Shown piece by piece: positions 31,635 through 40,059 of a DNA stretch of 64,000 nt (its first letter is position 1; every line of letters begins with the position of its first letter). The DNA is from DATLGB01 sp963740765. GTDB lineage: Bacteria > Actinomycetota > Thermoleophilia > Solirubrobacterales > Solirubrobacteraceae. The notes beneath the pieces were generated by a model that saw only the letters and a program-made list of their open reading frames with translations, made no database searches and was not told the origin of the DNA. The position numbers and the translations under genes were made by a program. The stretch lies in assembly GCA_963740765.1 (NCBI GenBank), contig CAVUFN010000016.1, forward strand, positions 744,001-808,000. Direction: 5' to 3'.

Positions 31635-32651
31635 CTAGCTGTCGATGAGGACCGGGGTCCCGATCGCGACGCGGTCGAAGAGATCGATCACGTCGGACGC
31701 GCGCATGCGGATGCAGCCGTGCGACGCGGCCGTGCCGATCGAGTACTCCTGGAAGGTGCCGTGGATCCCGATGGACCCGTTGACGCCCATCCAGCGGGCG
31801 GCGAGCGGGTTGCCCGGGTCGCCGCCGCTGTAGGACTGCCCGGCCGCCTCGCCGGCCCACGGCGAGTTGGGCGCCGTCCAGGTCGGGTTGACCTGCTTGG
31901 ACTGGATCGCGAACAGGCCCTCGGGCGTCGGGTAAGCGGGCTGGCCGACGGCGACCCCGTACTGGCGGACGTAGCGGAGGCGCTTGAACAGGCGCAGCGT
32001 GAAGGACGACTTGTCGACGGTGATGATGGTCGGGTAGCGCCGCTTGAGGTCCCTGGCGCCGATCGCCGGCTTGGTGCGGACGAGCTTGACGCGTAGCGTC
32101 CGCGGCTTCGTCGGGTTGGCCAGCGCGCGCTCGATGAGCTTGTTCACGCGCTTGACCGCCAGGCGACGACCGGCGCGTGCCTTGGTGCGGCCGATGTGGC
32201 GCAGCCGGATGCGCACGCCGGCGTCCCTGGCTTCGACCAGGACCTTCTTGGCGAAGGCGTCGACGAACGTGCGGATGGGGGTGCGGATGAACTCGAGCAC
32301 CGGGGCGACGGCGCTGTTCGCCGGGGCCGCGAGGACGGCGGCAGCGGTCTTGTCGACGTCGAACTCCTGCTTGACCCGGCGGGTGGGCAGCGTCTTCTCG
32401 TCGCCGCCGTGGCGGACGATGATCGGGCGCCGGACGATCGGGCGGACCTCGACGCGCAGCGCGGCGCGCAACTGGGACTCCGTCTGCCCGCCCACGGACA
32501 CTCCGGCCACGGTCACGCCCCTCTGCACGACCGGCTCGGGCGGCGGCGTGACTGCCGGTGCCGGCGACGGCGACGGGGTGGGGACCGGCGGGGTCTGGGC
32601 AGCCGCGGTCGGCGCCCAGACGAGCGCGAACAGGATCAGGAGTCGCTTCAC
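31635..32651 (-). CDS. L,D-transpeptidase (YkuD) with peptidoglycan-binding-type domain
   Basis: This 338-residue exported enzyme makes 3-3 crosslinks in peptidoglycan or attaches proteins to it. The signal peptide (KRLLILFALVWAPTAAAQ) is followed by a Pro-rich linker and a YkuD-associated domain (GVTVAGVSVGGQTESQL onward). The catalytic YkuD domain has the motif HGTFQEYSIGTAASHGCIRM, with catalytic Cys about 313 and its His and Arg neighbours intact. IITVDKSSFTLRLFKRLRYV and YPTPEGLFAIQSK are typical too. The GTG start at 32651 lies seven bases from a TAAAAT hexamer, the most TATAAT-like promoter of the window. The OGT-like gene follows with no gap. Confidence 0.93.
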   Translation of the reverse strand: MKRLLILFALVWAPTAAAQTPPVPTPSPSPAPAVTPPPEPVVQRGVTVAGVSVGGQTESQLRAALRVEVRPIVRRPIIVRHGGDEKTLPTRRVKQEFDVDKTAAAVLAAPANSAVAPVLEFIRTPIRTFVDAFAKKVLVEARDAGVRIRLRHIGRTKARAGRRLAVKRVNKLIERALANPTKPRTLRVKLVRTKPAIGARDLKRRYPTIITVDKSSFTLRLFKRLRYVRQYGVAVGQPAYPTPEGLFAIQSKQVNPTWTAPNSPWAGEAAGQSYSGGDPGNPLAARWMGVNGSIGIHGTFQEYSIGTAASHGCIRMRASDVIDLFDRVAIGTPVLIDS

Positions 32652-32658
32652 CCGCTCG

Positions 32659-32664
32659 ATTTTA
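32659..32664 (-). promoter_or_regulatory. Predicted leaderless -10 element of the L,D-transpeptidase
   Basis: TAAAAT lies seven bases before the GTG at 32651. Its first TAA is also the stop codon of the upstream hydrolase gene. Confidence 0.6.
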
Positions 32665-33528
32665 TGCCGCGAGCCGAGCCTGACCGGCGAATTGCAGCAG
32701 CAGCTCGCAGACGCGCTCGGTCTCCTCCAGCTGCGGGCAGTGGCCGCAGCCGTCGAGCAGCACGACCTCGGTGTGCGGGATCCCGGCGCTCAGCGCCTTG
32801 GCGCCCGAATGGCTGACCATGCGGTCCCGCGTCCCCCAGATCAGCAGCACCGGGCACTCGACCGCCTCCAGGTCGAAGCAGTTGGCCAGCTCGGGGAGCA
32901 GCCGGCGGCCAGTGGCGACGAGCCGTCGCACCGACGCCTTGTCGGGGTGGTGGGCGGCCATCGCGCGGATGACGCGCCCGTCCGCGGCGCCCGGACGGGC
33001 GAACGCGAGGCGCTTGAACGTCTCCCCCACGGCGACGGCGAGCGCCTGGCGCGGGATCGGCACGGGCAGCGCCAGCACGGTCCGGACGACCGGGTCGCGC
33101 TCGATGACGTCGAACCAGCGCGGCATGTCCAGCCCGGCGGGGGCGATGGGGACGACGCCGGCCAGCGGCAGGTCGGCGCGCTCGGCCGCCCGCAGCGCCA
33201 CGACGCCGCCGAGGGAGTTGCCGCTGACGATCACCGGCTCGCCCGTCTCCGCATGGACGCGCTCGATCAGGCCGCCCGCGAACGCGTCCAGTTGGGGGAG
33301 CATCGCGCCGGGACCGAGGTGGGACGCGGCGCCGAAGCCCGGCAGGTCGATCGCCACCGCACGCTGGTTGGCGCCCGCGAGGAGGTCCAGCAGCGGGCGC
33401 CAGGTGTCGGCGGAATCGCCGAAGCCGTGGATCAGGATCAGGCCGGGTCCCTCGCCCTCGATCTCCAGGACGCGGGTCGTGAAGCCGTCGACCTCGACCC
33501 GGTGCTCGAACAACGGCTGCCGCTTCAT
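32662..33528 (-). CDS. Alpha/beta hydrolase
   Basis: This 288-residue cytoplasmic hydrolase shows the oxyanion-hole strand LILIHGFGDSADTW, the nucleophile elbow SGNSLGGVVAL (Ser in GNSLG), a late acid in LIWGTRDRMV and the catalytic His in LLDGCGHCPQLE. This is a complete triad. The substrate (ester, epoxide or C-C bond) cannot be told from sequence. The ATG at 33528 overlaps the MFS transporter stop (ATGA), so transporter and hydrolase are probably co-translated. Its TAA overlaps the promoter of the following L,D-transpeptidase gene. Confidence 0.9.
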   Translation of the reverse strand: MKRQPLFEHRVEVDGFTTRVLEIEGEGPGLILIHGFGDSADTWRPLLDLLAGANQRAVAIDLPGFGAASHLGPGAMLPQLDAFAGGLIERVHAETGEPVIVSGNSLGGVVALRAAERADLPLAGVVPIAPAGLDMPRWFDVIERDPVVRTVLALPVPIPRQALAVAVGETFKRLAFARPGAADGRVIRAMAAHHPDKASVRRLVATGRRLLPELANCFDLEAVECPVLLIWGTRDRMVSHSGAKALSAGIPHTEVVLLDGCGHCPQLEETERVCELLLQFAGQARLAA

Positions 33529-35024
33529 CAAGCCTCGTACCCGTGCGCGACGAAGTCCTTCGGGCGGATCAGCAGCAGGGACAGGATCCCGCCGATCACG
33601 GCGACGGCGCCCGCGACCAGGACGATGCGGTCGAAGCCGTGGAGGAAGGCGTCGCGGCCCGGCCCGAGCGCCTCGGGGCCGAGCTTGCGGTAGACGCCGA
33701 AGGAGATGAAGTCGCTGAAGTCGCCGGCGCGGTCGGTGGGGAGCTTGCCGCCGACCGCGGACGCGAACTGGCCCGCGCGGTCGTTGACGGCGGACTGGAA
33801 GATCGCGCCCCACGCCGCCACGCCCGTGGCGATGCCGACCTGACGGAAGGTCGAGTTGATGCCGGACGCCATGCCCGCCTTGACGGGGGCGACGACGCCG
33901 ACCGCCGCGGTCGCCAGCGCCGGGTTGACCATGCCGACGCCGATGCCGCCGAGGATGAAGCCAGGAAGCAGCGCGGTCCACTCGTCGTCGGCGGTCAGGC
34001 CGGTGAAGGTGAACAGGCCGGCGCCGCAGATCAGCAGCCCGAAGCCCATGAACCAGCGGATGCCGATCCGCTCCGCGAGCTTGCCCGCGAACGGCGCGAC
34101 GAAGAACGACAGCAGCGTCGTCGGCAGGAACCGCAGCCCGGCCTCCAGCGGCGAGTAGCTGAGCTGGTTCTGGATGTAGAGCGTCAGGTACAGGAACATC
34201 GCGAACTGCGACGCCGACAGGGCGAAGGCGCCGATCGACGCGCCGACGAAGCTCGGGTTGCGGAACAGCGGCAGCTCGAGCATCGGATGCCGGGAGCGGC
34301 GCTCGATCACGAAGAAGGCGGCGAGCAGAACGGCGGCTCCGATCAGCATGCTCGTGATCAGCGCCGACCCCCAGCCCTCGTCGTTGCCGCGGATGAGGCA
34401 GAAGACGAACAGGAACAGAGCGACCGAGAAGGTGATGACGCCCGGGATGTCCAGCTTGCCCTCCGCCGGATTGCGTGACTCCTCGACCGTGCGCAGCGTG
34501 AGCAGGATCAGGCCGAGGCCGATCGGCACGTTGACGAAGAAGATCGCCTGCCAGCCGATGCCGTCGGTGAGGACGCCGCCGACCAGCGGGCCGATGGCGA
34601 CGGCGCCGCCGATGCTCGCGCCCCAGATACCGATCGCGGTGCCGCGGTCCTTCCCCTGGTAGGCGGCGGCCAGCAGCGCCAGCCCGCACGCGAACATCCC
34701 CGACGCGCCGATCCCCTGCAGGCCGCGGCTGAGGTTCAGGATCAGCGGGCTGCCGGAGAGGCCGCACAGCGTCGAGGCGACGGTGAACAGCGCGAGACCA
34801 CCGACGAAGACGCGCTTGCGGCCGATCAGGTCCGAGAGCGAGCCTGCGGTCAGCAGGATCGCGGCCAGCGTCAGGCTGTATGCGTCGACCACCCACTGCA
34901 GGTCCGAGAAGCTCGAGTTCAGGTCCCGCTCGATCGCGGGCAGTGCGACATTGACGATGGTGACGTCGAGCAGCAGCATGATGGTCGCCAGACACACCGC
35001 GATCAGCGTCCACCACTTGCTCAT
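33528..35024 (-). CDS. MFS drug/export transporter, DHA2 (EmrB/QacA) type
   Basis: This 498-residue proton-driven exporter has about 14 membrane helices. The DHA2 signature is clear: motif D1 at TIVNVALPAIERDL, QWVVDAYSLTLAAILLTAGSLSDLIGRKRVF (motif A with GRKR), SRGLQGIGASG (motif B) and AIGPLVGGVLTDGIGWQAIF (motif C). The substrate is unknown. The ATG at 35024 is seven bases from TAGGGT, implying a leaderless transcript. It forms an operon with the alpha/beta hydrolase by stop-start overlap. The divergent GNAT gene begins within or next to the same promoter. Confidence 0.92.
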   Translation of the reverse strand: MSKWWTLIAVCLATIMLLLDVTIVNVALPAIERDLNSSFSDLQWVVDAYSLTLAAILLTAGSLSDLIGRKRVFVGGLALFTVASTLCGLSGSPLILNLSRGLQGIGASGMFACGLALLAAAYQGKDRGTAIGIWGASIGGAVAIGPLVGGVLTDGIGWQAIFFVNVPIGLGLILLTLRTVEESRNPAEGKLDIPGVITFSVALFLFVFCLIRGNDEGWGSALITSMLIGAAVLLAAFFVIERRSRHPMLELPLFRNPSFVGASIGAFALSASQFAMFLYLTLYIQNQLSYSPLEAGLRFLPTTLLSFFVAPFAGKLAERIGIRWFMGFGLLICGAGLFTFTGLTADDEWTALLPGFILGGIGVGMVNPALATAAVGVVAPVKAGMASGINSTFRQVGIATGVAAWGAIFQSAVNDRAGQFASAVGGKLPTDRAGDFSDFISFGVYRKLGPEALGPGRDAFLHGFDRIVLVAGAVAVIGGILSLLLIRPKDFVAHGYEA

Positions 35025-35559
35025 TCCCGCGACCCTACCCCTCGTCTCCGACGCCCAGCTGCGCCCGCTCGTGCTCGCCGACGTCGAGGCGCTCGGGGCG
35101 ACGATCGAGGCCAATCTCGAGCACCTGCGGCCGTGGATGCCGTGGGCGACCGGCTACGAGCAGCTGTCGACGCTCGCGTTCGTCGAGGCCGCCCAGCGGC
35201 AGGTGCGGGAGGAGCAGGGGGCGCAATTCGCGTTGGTACGGGCGACGTCGATCGTCGGGACCATCGGCTTCCACGCGATCAACTGGCCCAACCGGTCGAC
35301 CTCGATCGGGTACTGGCTGGCCGCCGACGCACAGGGCCACGGGATCGTCACCAGCGCCGTCCGCGCGCTGTGCGAGCTGGCCTTCGGCGAGTGGGGCCTG
35401 CACCGCGTCGAGCTGCGCGCCCAACCCGCCAACGTCCGCTCGCGCGCCGTCGCCGAGCGCTGCGGGTTCACCGCGGAGGGTGTCGCCCGCGAGGCCGAGC
35501 GCGTCGGCGATCGCTTCCACGACCTCGTCGTGTACTCCCTGCTCGTTGGGGATAGGTGA
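35017..35559 (+). CDS. GNAT N-acetyltransferase, RimJ/RimL type
   Basis: This is a cytoplasmic acetyltransferase of the ribosomal-protein-alanine N-acetyltransferase type. QLRPLVLADVEALGATIEAN, LRPWMPWA, IGYWLAADAQGHGIVTSAVRAL (acetyl-CoA loop) and LHRVELRAQPANVRSRAVAERCGF are diagnostic. The start is uncertain. No ATG or GTG precedes the conserved QLRPL in frame nearby; a TTG at 35017 is the best candidate and overlaps the divergent MFS start by eight bases. The real substrate may be a small molecule or a protein N-terminus. The HD-domain gene follows 30 bases later. Confidence 0.8.
   Translation: MLIPATLPLVSDAQLRPLVLADVEALGATIEANLEHLRPWMPWATGYEQLSTLAFVEAAQRQVREEQGAQFALVRATSIVGTIGFHAINWPNRSTSIGYWLAADAQGHGIVTSAVRALCELAFGEWGLHRVELRAQPANVRSRAVAERCGFTAEGVAREAERVGDRFHDLVVYSLLVGDR
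35032..35037 (-). promoter_or_regulatory. Predicted leaderless -10 element of the MFS operon
   Basis: TAGGGT on the minus strand is seven bases before the ATG at 35024. Confidence 0.55.
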
Positions 35560-35577
35560 GTCGTCCGACCCCGGATT

Positions 35578-35583
35578 TACGTT
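35578..35583 (+). promoter_or_regulatory. Predicted leaderless -10 element of the HD-domain gene
   Basis: TACGTT lies six bases before the ATG at 35590. Confidence 0.5.
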
Positions 35584-35589
35584 GTCGGC

Positions 35590-36240
35590 ATGGTCACGGT
35601 GGCTGGAGCGGAGCGGATGGAGGCGGACCTGCGCGAGCTGGTCGCCACCGTCCAGTGCCCGCACCTGCACGCGCTGCTCGCGACACTGTTCTCGGGCCCG
35701 ACGTGGGAGCGCTTCCGCTGCGCGCCGGCCGCCAAGCGCTACCACCAGGCCTACGAGCACGGATTGCTCGAACACACCTTGAGCGTGGCCCAGGGCGTCT
35801 CCGCGATGGCCTCCACCTTCGGCGGGATCGACCGTGACGTCGCCGTCGCCGGCGCTCTGCTGCACGACATCGGCAAGCTCGACGCCTACACGCCCGCGGA
35901 CGGCGACGCGATCGACCTCACCGACCTCGGCAAGCTCCAGGGCGAGATCGCGCTCGGGTACTTCCGCGTCCGCCGCGCCATCGAGGAGCTGCCCGCCTTC
36001 CCGGAGCAGACCGCCGTCTCGTTGCTGCACATCATCCTCTCCCACCACGGCTGCCTCGAGCATGGCTCGCCCGTCGTGCCGATGACCCGCGAGGCGACCC
36101 TCGTCCACATGATCGACAAGCTCGGCGCGCAGTTCGGCTCCTTCGACCGCGTCGAGCGCGCGCTCCCCGAGGGCGCCGCCTGGTCGGAGTTCGACAAGGC
36201 GCTCTCCGGCTCGGCCTGGTTCGCCACCCGCGCGGCTTAG
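35590..36240 (+). CDS. HD-domain phosphohydrolase (YhaM-like)
   Basis: This 216-residue soluble metal-dependent phosphohydrolase has HD-superfamily residues: YEHGLLEHTLSVAQ, then VAGALLHDIGKLDAY (the HD pair), followed by HIILSHHG and LVHMIDKLGAQFG. The arrangement is that of the HD domain of YhaM-type 3'-5' exoribonucleases, though the N-terminal OB-fold domain of YhaM is absent. A role in RNA or nucleotide turnover is therefore possible. It ends in a four-base overlap with the opposing HisKA-only gene. Confidence 0.82.
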   Translation: MVTVAGAERMEADLRELVATVQCPHLHALLATLFSGPTWERFRCAPAAKRYHQAYEHGLLEHTLSVAQGVSAMASTFGGIDRDVAVAGALLHDIGKLDAYTPADGDAIDLTDLGKLQGEIALGYFRVRRAIEELPAFPEQTAVSLLHIILSHHGCLEHGSPVVPMTREATLVHMIDKLGAQFGSFDRVERALPEGAAWSEFDKALSGSAWFATRAA

Positions 36241-36476
36241 CCGAGCGCGGTCGTCATCAGCTGGTCGAGCTCCTGCGAGGCGCGCAGGATGCGCTCGGCG
36301 TAGTCGCGGCGCTCGTCGTCGGAGATCGGGCGATCGCCGGCGAGCAGCTGGGCGAAGCCGTCGATGACGACCAGCGGTGAGCGCAGATCGTGACGCAACT
36401 TGCGCAGAGCCTCGTGGTCCACAGCGCAATGTTCGCAAAGAGCACGCAGATGCCTGCTCGAGCCGATCCCGCCCAC
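36237..36476 (-). CDS. Stand-alone HisKA (DHp) domain protein without ATPase domain
   Basis: This 79-residue protein consists of little more than a histidine-kinase dimerisation domain. The H-box RKLRHDLRSPLVVIDGFAQL contains the phospho-accepting His, and the second helix (DERRDYAERILRASQELDQL) completes the hairpin. There is no HATPase domain before or after. The GTG at 36476 gives 79 residues; a GTG at 36422 (VDHEALRK) gives 61 and still holds the domain. It could be a phosphotransfer intermediate served by another kinase, or a truncated remnant. It is divergent from the PafBC-like gene and 3 kb from a single-domain response regulator. Confidence 0.65.
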   Translation of the reverse strand: MGGIGSSRHLRALCEHCAVDHEALRKLRHDLRSPLVVIDGFAQLLAGDRPISDDERRDYAERILRASQELDQLMTTALG

Positions 36477-36486
36477 CCCGCCGGTC

Positions 36487-36492
36487 TACGCT
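36487..36492 (+). promoter_or_regulatory. Predicted leaderless -10 element of pafBC
   Basis: TACGCT lies nine bases before the TTG at 36502. It helps choose this start over an upstream ATG-like start at 36400. Confidence 0.45.
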
Positions 36493-36501
36493 GCACCCAC
36501 C

Positions 36502-38577
36502 TTGGCCAAGGACACCGAGAAGCTCATCCGCCAGCTGTCGCTGATCTCGTACCTGATGGCCGAGCGGCGACCCGTGACGGCCACCGAGATCCGCCGCGAC
36601 GTCGAGGGCTACTCCGACATGACCGAGGACGCGTTCGCGCGGCGCTTCTACGCCGACCGCGCGGAGCTCGAGTCGCTCGGCATCAACCTGTCGGTGGACA
36701 AGCCGGCCGACGGCTTCAGCGAGCAGGAGAACTACTCGCTCGCGCGCGAGGCGTTCCACCTGCCCGCGATCGCGTTCACCGACCAGGAGCTCGCCTCCCT
36801 GCAGACGGCGCTCTCGCTGCTCGACGGCGAGTTCGCGTACGCCGAGCCGCTGCGGCTCGCGCTCCAGCAGATCACCTGGGGCCGCCCGGCGCCGATGAGC
36901 CTGCCGGGTCAGCGCACGGTCGGGCTGGGCATCACCGCGGCTGCCGGCGGGCACGAGATCAGCCAGCGGATCGCGAAGATCGACACGGCGATCTACCGCC
37001 GCAAGCGCGTCGAGTTCGAGTACCACACGATGGCCACCGACGAGACGGCCACGCGGCAGGTCGACCCGTACCACCTGCTCTTCGAGGCGGGGCAGTTCTA
37101 CCTGATCGGCCACAGCCACGAGCGCGGCGCGACCCGCGTCTTCCGCCTCGACCGCATGCGCGGCAAGGTCGCCTACGCCACCAAGGCCGAGCACGACTTC
37201 TCACGGCCCGAGGACTTCGATCCCCGCGGGTACGCGCACCAGGTCCCGTGGCAGCTCGGCGCGCCGATCGACACCGCGGAGATCTGGTTCTCCGAGCGGC
37301 TCGCGTGGATGGTCGAGCGCCACTTCGGCGACTACGGGACGACGGAGGCCGGCGAGGACGGCGCGCTGACCTTCCGCTCCTCGTACGCCCTGCCGCGGCT
37401 GCTGATCGCGTGGACCCTCGGCTTCGGGGAGCACGCCCGCATCCTCGGCCCGCCCGCGCTGGTCGAGGAGGCGCGCGAGCGCCTGGACCGCGTGACGGAC
37501 GGCCACCGCGGCGACCCGCCGTACGAGGTCGACACCGCCGGCGCCGAGCGCGCCCGGGCCCGTGCTGCCGCGCTCGAGGATCAGGAGACCGAGCCGCGCG
37601 GGCGCCAGCGCGCGGAGACCGCGATCCGCCCCGAGCGCTTCGCCCGCCTGGTCACGCTCGCCTCCGTGCTGATCCGCGCCGGCCGCAACGGCGAGCGCCT
37701 GAAGGTCGCCGACGTGATCCGCGACACCGCGATCTCCGAGGCCGAGCTGCGCGAGGACGTCAACGTCCTCAACGTGGTCAACTTCGGCGGCGGCACCTAC
37801 GTCCTCTACGCGGAGATCCACCCCAACGGCGAGATCGAGGTGGACACCGAGCCGTATTCGGACACCTTCGACCGGCCCGCCCGCCTGCTGCCCATCGAGG
37901 CCAAGGCGCTCGTCGCCGCGATCGACCTGATCGGCTCCCACCTCCCCGCGGGCGCGCTCGACTCCGCGCGCGACAAGATCGTCGCCGCGCTCGGCGAGGA
38001 CCCGGTCCGCGAGGGCCTGCAGGTCACCACGGGCGCGGGCGGCGACGATTCGAAGACGGCACGGCTGGTCAGCGAGGCGATCGAGAACCGGCGCATCCTC
38101 GACCTCACCTACGTCGACGGCCAGGGTGCGATCACCGAGCGCGTGGTCGAGCCCTACGCGCTCATCAACGGCCGCGAGGGCTGGTACGTGACCGCGTTCG
38201 ACCCGGCCAAGGACGCGATGCGCCACTTCCGCCTCGACCGCATCAAGGCGGCCGAGATCACCGGTCGCGCCTACGAGCCGCGGCCCGAGCTGGACCCGAT
38301 CGCCGACATCGAGGGCTGGCCGCGCACGGGCACGGTGTCGGACTCGCGCGTCGCCCACGTGTGGATCTCCGCCGCGCAGGCACGCTGGGCCCGCGAGGAG
38401 CGCAGCGTCCTCGCCGAGCTCGAGGACGGCTCGATCATCGTCGAGTGGTCCTTCAAGGGCGAGGGCTACCTGGTCAAGGAGATCCTCAAGGAGGCGGGCG
38501 ACGCCGTCGTCCTCGAGCCCGCCGACCTCCGCGAGGCCGTCCTGACCGCGGCCGAGCGGCTGCTCGCGTCGGTGTGA
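36502..38577 (+). CDS. pafBC: PafB-PafC fusion, WYL-domain transcriptional regulator
   Basis: This 691-residue protein has two complete HTH-WYL units in one chain. Unit 1 has a winged helix at residues about 3-60 (RQLSLISYLMAERRPVTATE) and a WYL domain (AIYRRKRVEFEYHT, FYLIGHSHERGATRVFRLDR). Unit 2 has a helix-turn-helix at about 370-420 (LVTLASVLIRAGRNG) and a WYL domain (ILDLTYVDGQGAITERVVEP, GWYVTAFDPAKD). In mycobacteria PafB and PafC form a heterodimer that activates the LexA-independent DNA damage response; natural fusions are known. The TTG at 36502 gives AKDTEKLIRQL as the first residues. DNA-repair genes occur later in the window, but I could not recognise its binding motif before them. 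Confidence 0.85.
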   Translation: MAKDTEKLIRQLSLISYLMAERRPVTATEIRRDVEGYSDMTEDAFARRFYADRAELESLGINLSVDKPADGFSEQENYSLAREAFHLPAIAFTDQELASLQTALSLLDGEFAYAEPLRLALQQITWGRPAPMSLPGQRTVGLGITAAAGGHEISQRIAKIDTAIYRRKRVEFEYHTMATDETATRQVDPYHLLFEAGQFYLIGHSHERGATRVFRLDRMRGKVAYATKAEHDFSRPEDFDPRGYAHQVPWQLGAPIDTAEIWFSERLAWMVERHFGDYGTTEAGEDGALTFRSSYALPRLLIAWTLGFGEHARILGPPALVEEARERLDRVTDGHRGDPPYEVDTAGAERARARAAALEDQETEPRGRQRAETAIRPERFARLVTLASVLIRAGRNGERLKVADVIRDTAISEAELREDVNVLNVVNFGGGTYVLYAEIHPNGEIEVDTEPYSDTFDRPARLLPIEAKALVAAIDLIGSHLPAGALDSARDKIVAALGEDPVREGLQVTTGAGGDDSKTARLVSEAIENRRILDLTYVDGQGAITERVVEPYALINGREGWYVTAFDPAKDAMRHFRLDRIKAAEITGRAYEPRPELDPIADIEGWPRTGTVSDSRVAHVWISAAQARWAREERSVLAELEDGSIIVEWSFKGEGYLVKEILKEAGDAVVLEPADLREAVLTAAERLLASV

Positions 38578-39029
38578 GCCGCAGAGACCAGATCGTCATG
38601 TCCGACGAGGAGGCGCTCGCCTTCCTCGACGAGGAGCTGATCGTCACCTGCGCGTCGATCGGCAGGGACGGGCGGCCGCACCTGATGCCGCTCTGGTACG
38701 TGGTGCGCGACGGGGCCCTGTGGGCGTGGACCTACGGCAAGTCGCAGAAGGCCATCAACCTGCGCCGCGACCCGCGCGCGACCCTGCAGATCGAGGCCGG
38801 CGCCGGCCGCTACGACCAGCTGCGCGGGATCATGATCGAGGCGGACACGGTGGTCCACGACGACGTCGAGGCGGTCACCGCGCTCGGCATGGAGATCCTG
38901 TCGCGCTACAGCGGCGGGGAGGTCGGCCGCGAGGCCGTCGAGGGCCAGGCGCCCAAGCGCGTGGGCCTCGAGTTCACCGAGACGCGGCGCGTCACCTGGG
39001 ACCACCGCAAGCTCGGCGGCACCTACTGA
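38574..39029 (+). CDS. Pyridoxamine 5'-phosphate oxidase-like (FMN/F420-binding) protein
   Basis: This 151-residue split-barrel protein is of the PPOX superfamily. EEALAFLDEELIVTCASIGRD, GRPHLMPLWYVVRDGALWAWT and SQKAINLRRDPRATLQIE follow the typical pattern of actinobacterial F420- or FMN-dependent enzymes. The substrate is unknown. The GTG at 38574 overlaps the pafBC stop (GTGA), so it is translationally coupled. An ATG nine codons later (38598) is the alternative. It may serve redox protection alongside the stress regulator. The 3' end overlaps the opposing response regulator by seven bases. Confidence 0.85.
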   Translation: MSRRDQIVMSDEEALAFLDEELIVTCASIGRDGRPHLMPLWYVVRDGALWAWTYGKSQKAINLRRDPRATLQIEAGAGRYDQLRGIMIEADTVVHDDVEAVTALGMEILSRYSGGEVGREAVEGQAPKRVGLEFTETRRVTWDHRKLGGTY

Positions 39030-39403
39030 AGCGCGGCCCGGACCGCCTCCATGAGGCGATCAGGCTCTCCCTTGTCCACCGTCCGCAACCCGAGCTCGCC
39101 GGCGCGCTCCTCCACGCTGGGATCGAGGAAGGCGGAGTAGAGGACGATCGGCACCGCGTCGCCCGTCTTGCGCAGCCGCTCCGCCACCTCGATCCCGCTC
39201 AGGCCGGGCGGCATGCGCTGGTCGAGCAGCACCAGCGCGTAGTCCGCCTCCGCGATGCGCTCCAGCGCCTCTTTCCCCGAGGACGCCTCGTCGTGGCGCA
39301 GGCCCTCGTCGTCGAGGAACAGCGAGAGCATGAACCGGACGTCGGCCTGGTCGTCGACCAGGAGGATCAGGGGACGGTCAGCGACTGCCGCAGGGGTCGA
39401 CAT
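39023..39403 (-). CDS. Single-domain response regulator (receiver only)
   Basis: This 126-residue CheY-like receiver has no output domain. The acidic pair is in LLVDDQADVRFM, the phospho-acceptor Asp in YALVLLDQRMPPG, the Ser/Thr in IVLYSAFLD and the Lys in LRTVDKGEPD. All active residues are present. Lacking a DNA-binding domain, it probably passes phosphate on or acts by protein contact. Candidate partners nearby are the HisKA-only protein (36237) and the membrane kinase (40073). It lies downstream of a secreted-protein gene whose stop is 26 bases inside this reading frame. Confidence 0.88.
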   Translation of the reverse strand: MSTPAAVADRPLILLVDDQADVRFMLSLFLDDEGLRHDEASSGKEALERIAEADYALVLLDQRMPPGLSGIEVAERLRKTGDAVPIVLYSAFLDPSVEERAGELGLRTVDKGEPDRLMEAVRAALQ

Positions 39404-39941
39404 AGAGATCGTCGACCTGCCAGCTACCCGAGATGGGCGTGAAGCGGAAGGCGACGGCGTCGGCGATCAGGTTCGCGCCGATGAGCGTCACGGGTGAGGG
39501 GGTCCACGACGACGATCCGGTCACGGTACCGACCGGGACGGCAGCCCCGCCGGGGAGCACGACGGAGACCCGCAGGGCCGCGAGCAACGGGCCGGACGTC
39601 GTGCGGAACACGTAGCGGAAGGTGGGGTGATCGATGCCGACGCAGACGGCCGGCGACGTCGCCGAGGAGCCGGCCGGCAGCCGCAGCGACTGCGTGCCCG
39701 GGCCGCCCAGCCCGAAGCTCTCGTTGCCGTCGACGACCGACGCGCCACGGAGGTCCCAGCCCTCGGCGCCGTTCTCGAAGCCGCCGTCGGGGGCGAGGAA
39801 GTAGTTCGCCGGGTCCAGCCAGCGGGCGAAGACGGGCGAGGACGGCGGACTGTCGCAGTCGGTGGTGACAGCCGCCGAGGCAGGGGCGGCAGGGACGACG
39901 ACGGTGAGCGCCGCAACGGCGGCGAGGACGAGCGAGCGCAT
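39378..39941 (-). CDS. Small secreted beta-sandwich protein
   Basis: This 187-residue exported protein has a clear signal peptide (RSLVLAAVAALTVVVPAAPASA). The mature part has the pattern FARWLDPANYFLAPDGGFENGAEGW, GASVVDGNESFGLGGPGTQSL and SWQVDDLYVDPC, a secreted jelly-roll-like family I associate with Solirubrobacterales genomes. The function is unknown, and the Asp/Gly-rich loops could bind Ca2+ or carbohydrate. AAGGAAAG (39949-39956) lies seven bases before the ATG, so this gene has a leader. The stop overlaps the start region of the response-regulator gene by 26 bases. Confidence 0.75.
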   Translation of the reverse strand: MRSLVLAAVAALTVVVPAAPASAAVTTDCDSPPSSPVFARWLDPANYFLAPDGGFENGAEGWDLRGASVVDGNESFGLGGPGTQSLRLPAGSSATSPAVCVGIDHPTFRYVFRTTSGPLLAALRVSVVLPGGAAVPVGTVTGSSSWTPSPVTLIGANLIADAVAFRFTPISGSWQVDDLYVDPCGSR

Positions 39942-40027
39942 TCGATGACTTTCCTTGGCGGAGGTGCGACGGGCGATCCGTCGCCGCTGGTGCGGAGCAT
40001 CGGCAGGTCGGGCGGGTGTCCGCGATC

Positions 40028-40039
40028 GGACACTTGTCC
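40028..40039 (+). promoter_or_regulatory. Inverted repeat in the divergent region before the histidine kinase
   Basis: GGACA-CT-TGTCC is a perfect 5-bp inverted repeat lying 20 bases upstream of TAGCCT (40060-40065). It could be an operator or part of a -35 region (TTGTCC). The rest of the 131-base gap holds only the ribosome binding site of the secreted-protein gene. Confidence 0.3.
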
Positions 40040-40059
40040 AACCGTCCCGGCTCCGTCCG

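Noticed and set aside
35017..35071. GTG at 35071 as start of the RimJ/RimL-type gene
   Set aside because: It would delete the conserved first strand (QLRPL). The TTG at 35017 keeps it, though the start stays uncertain.
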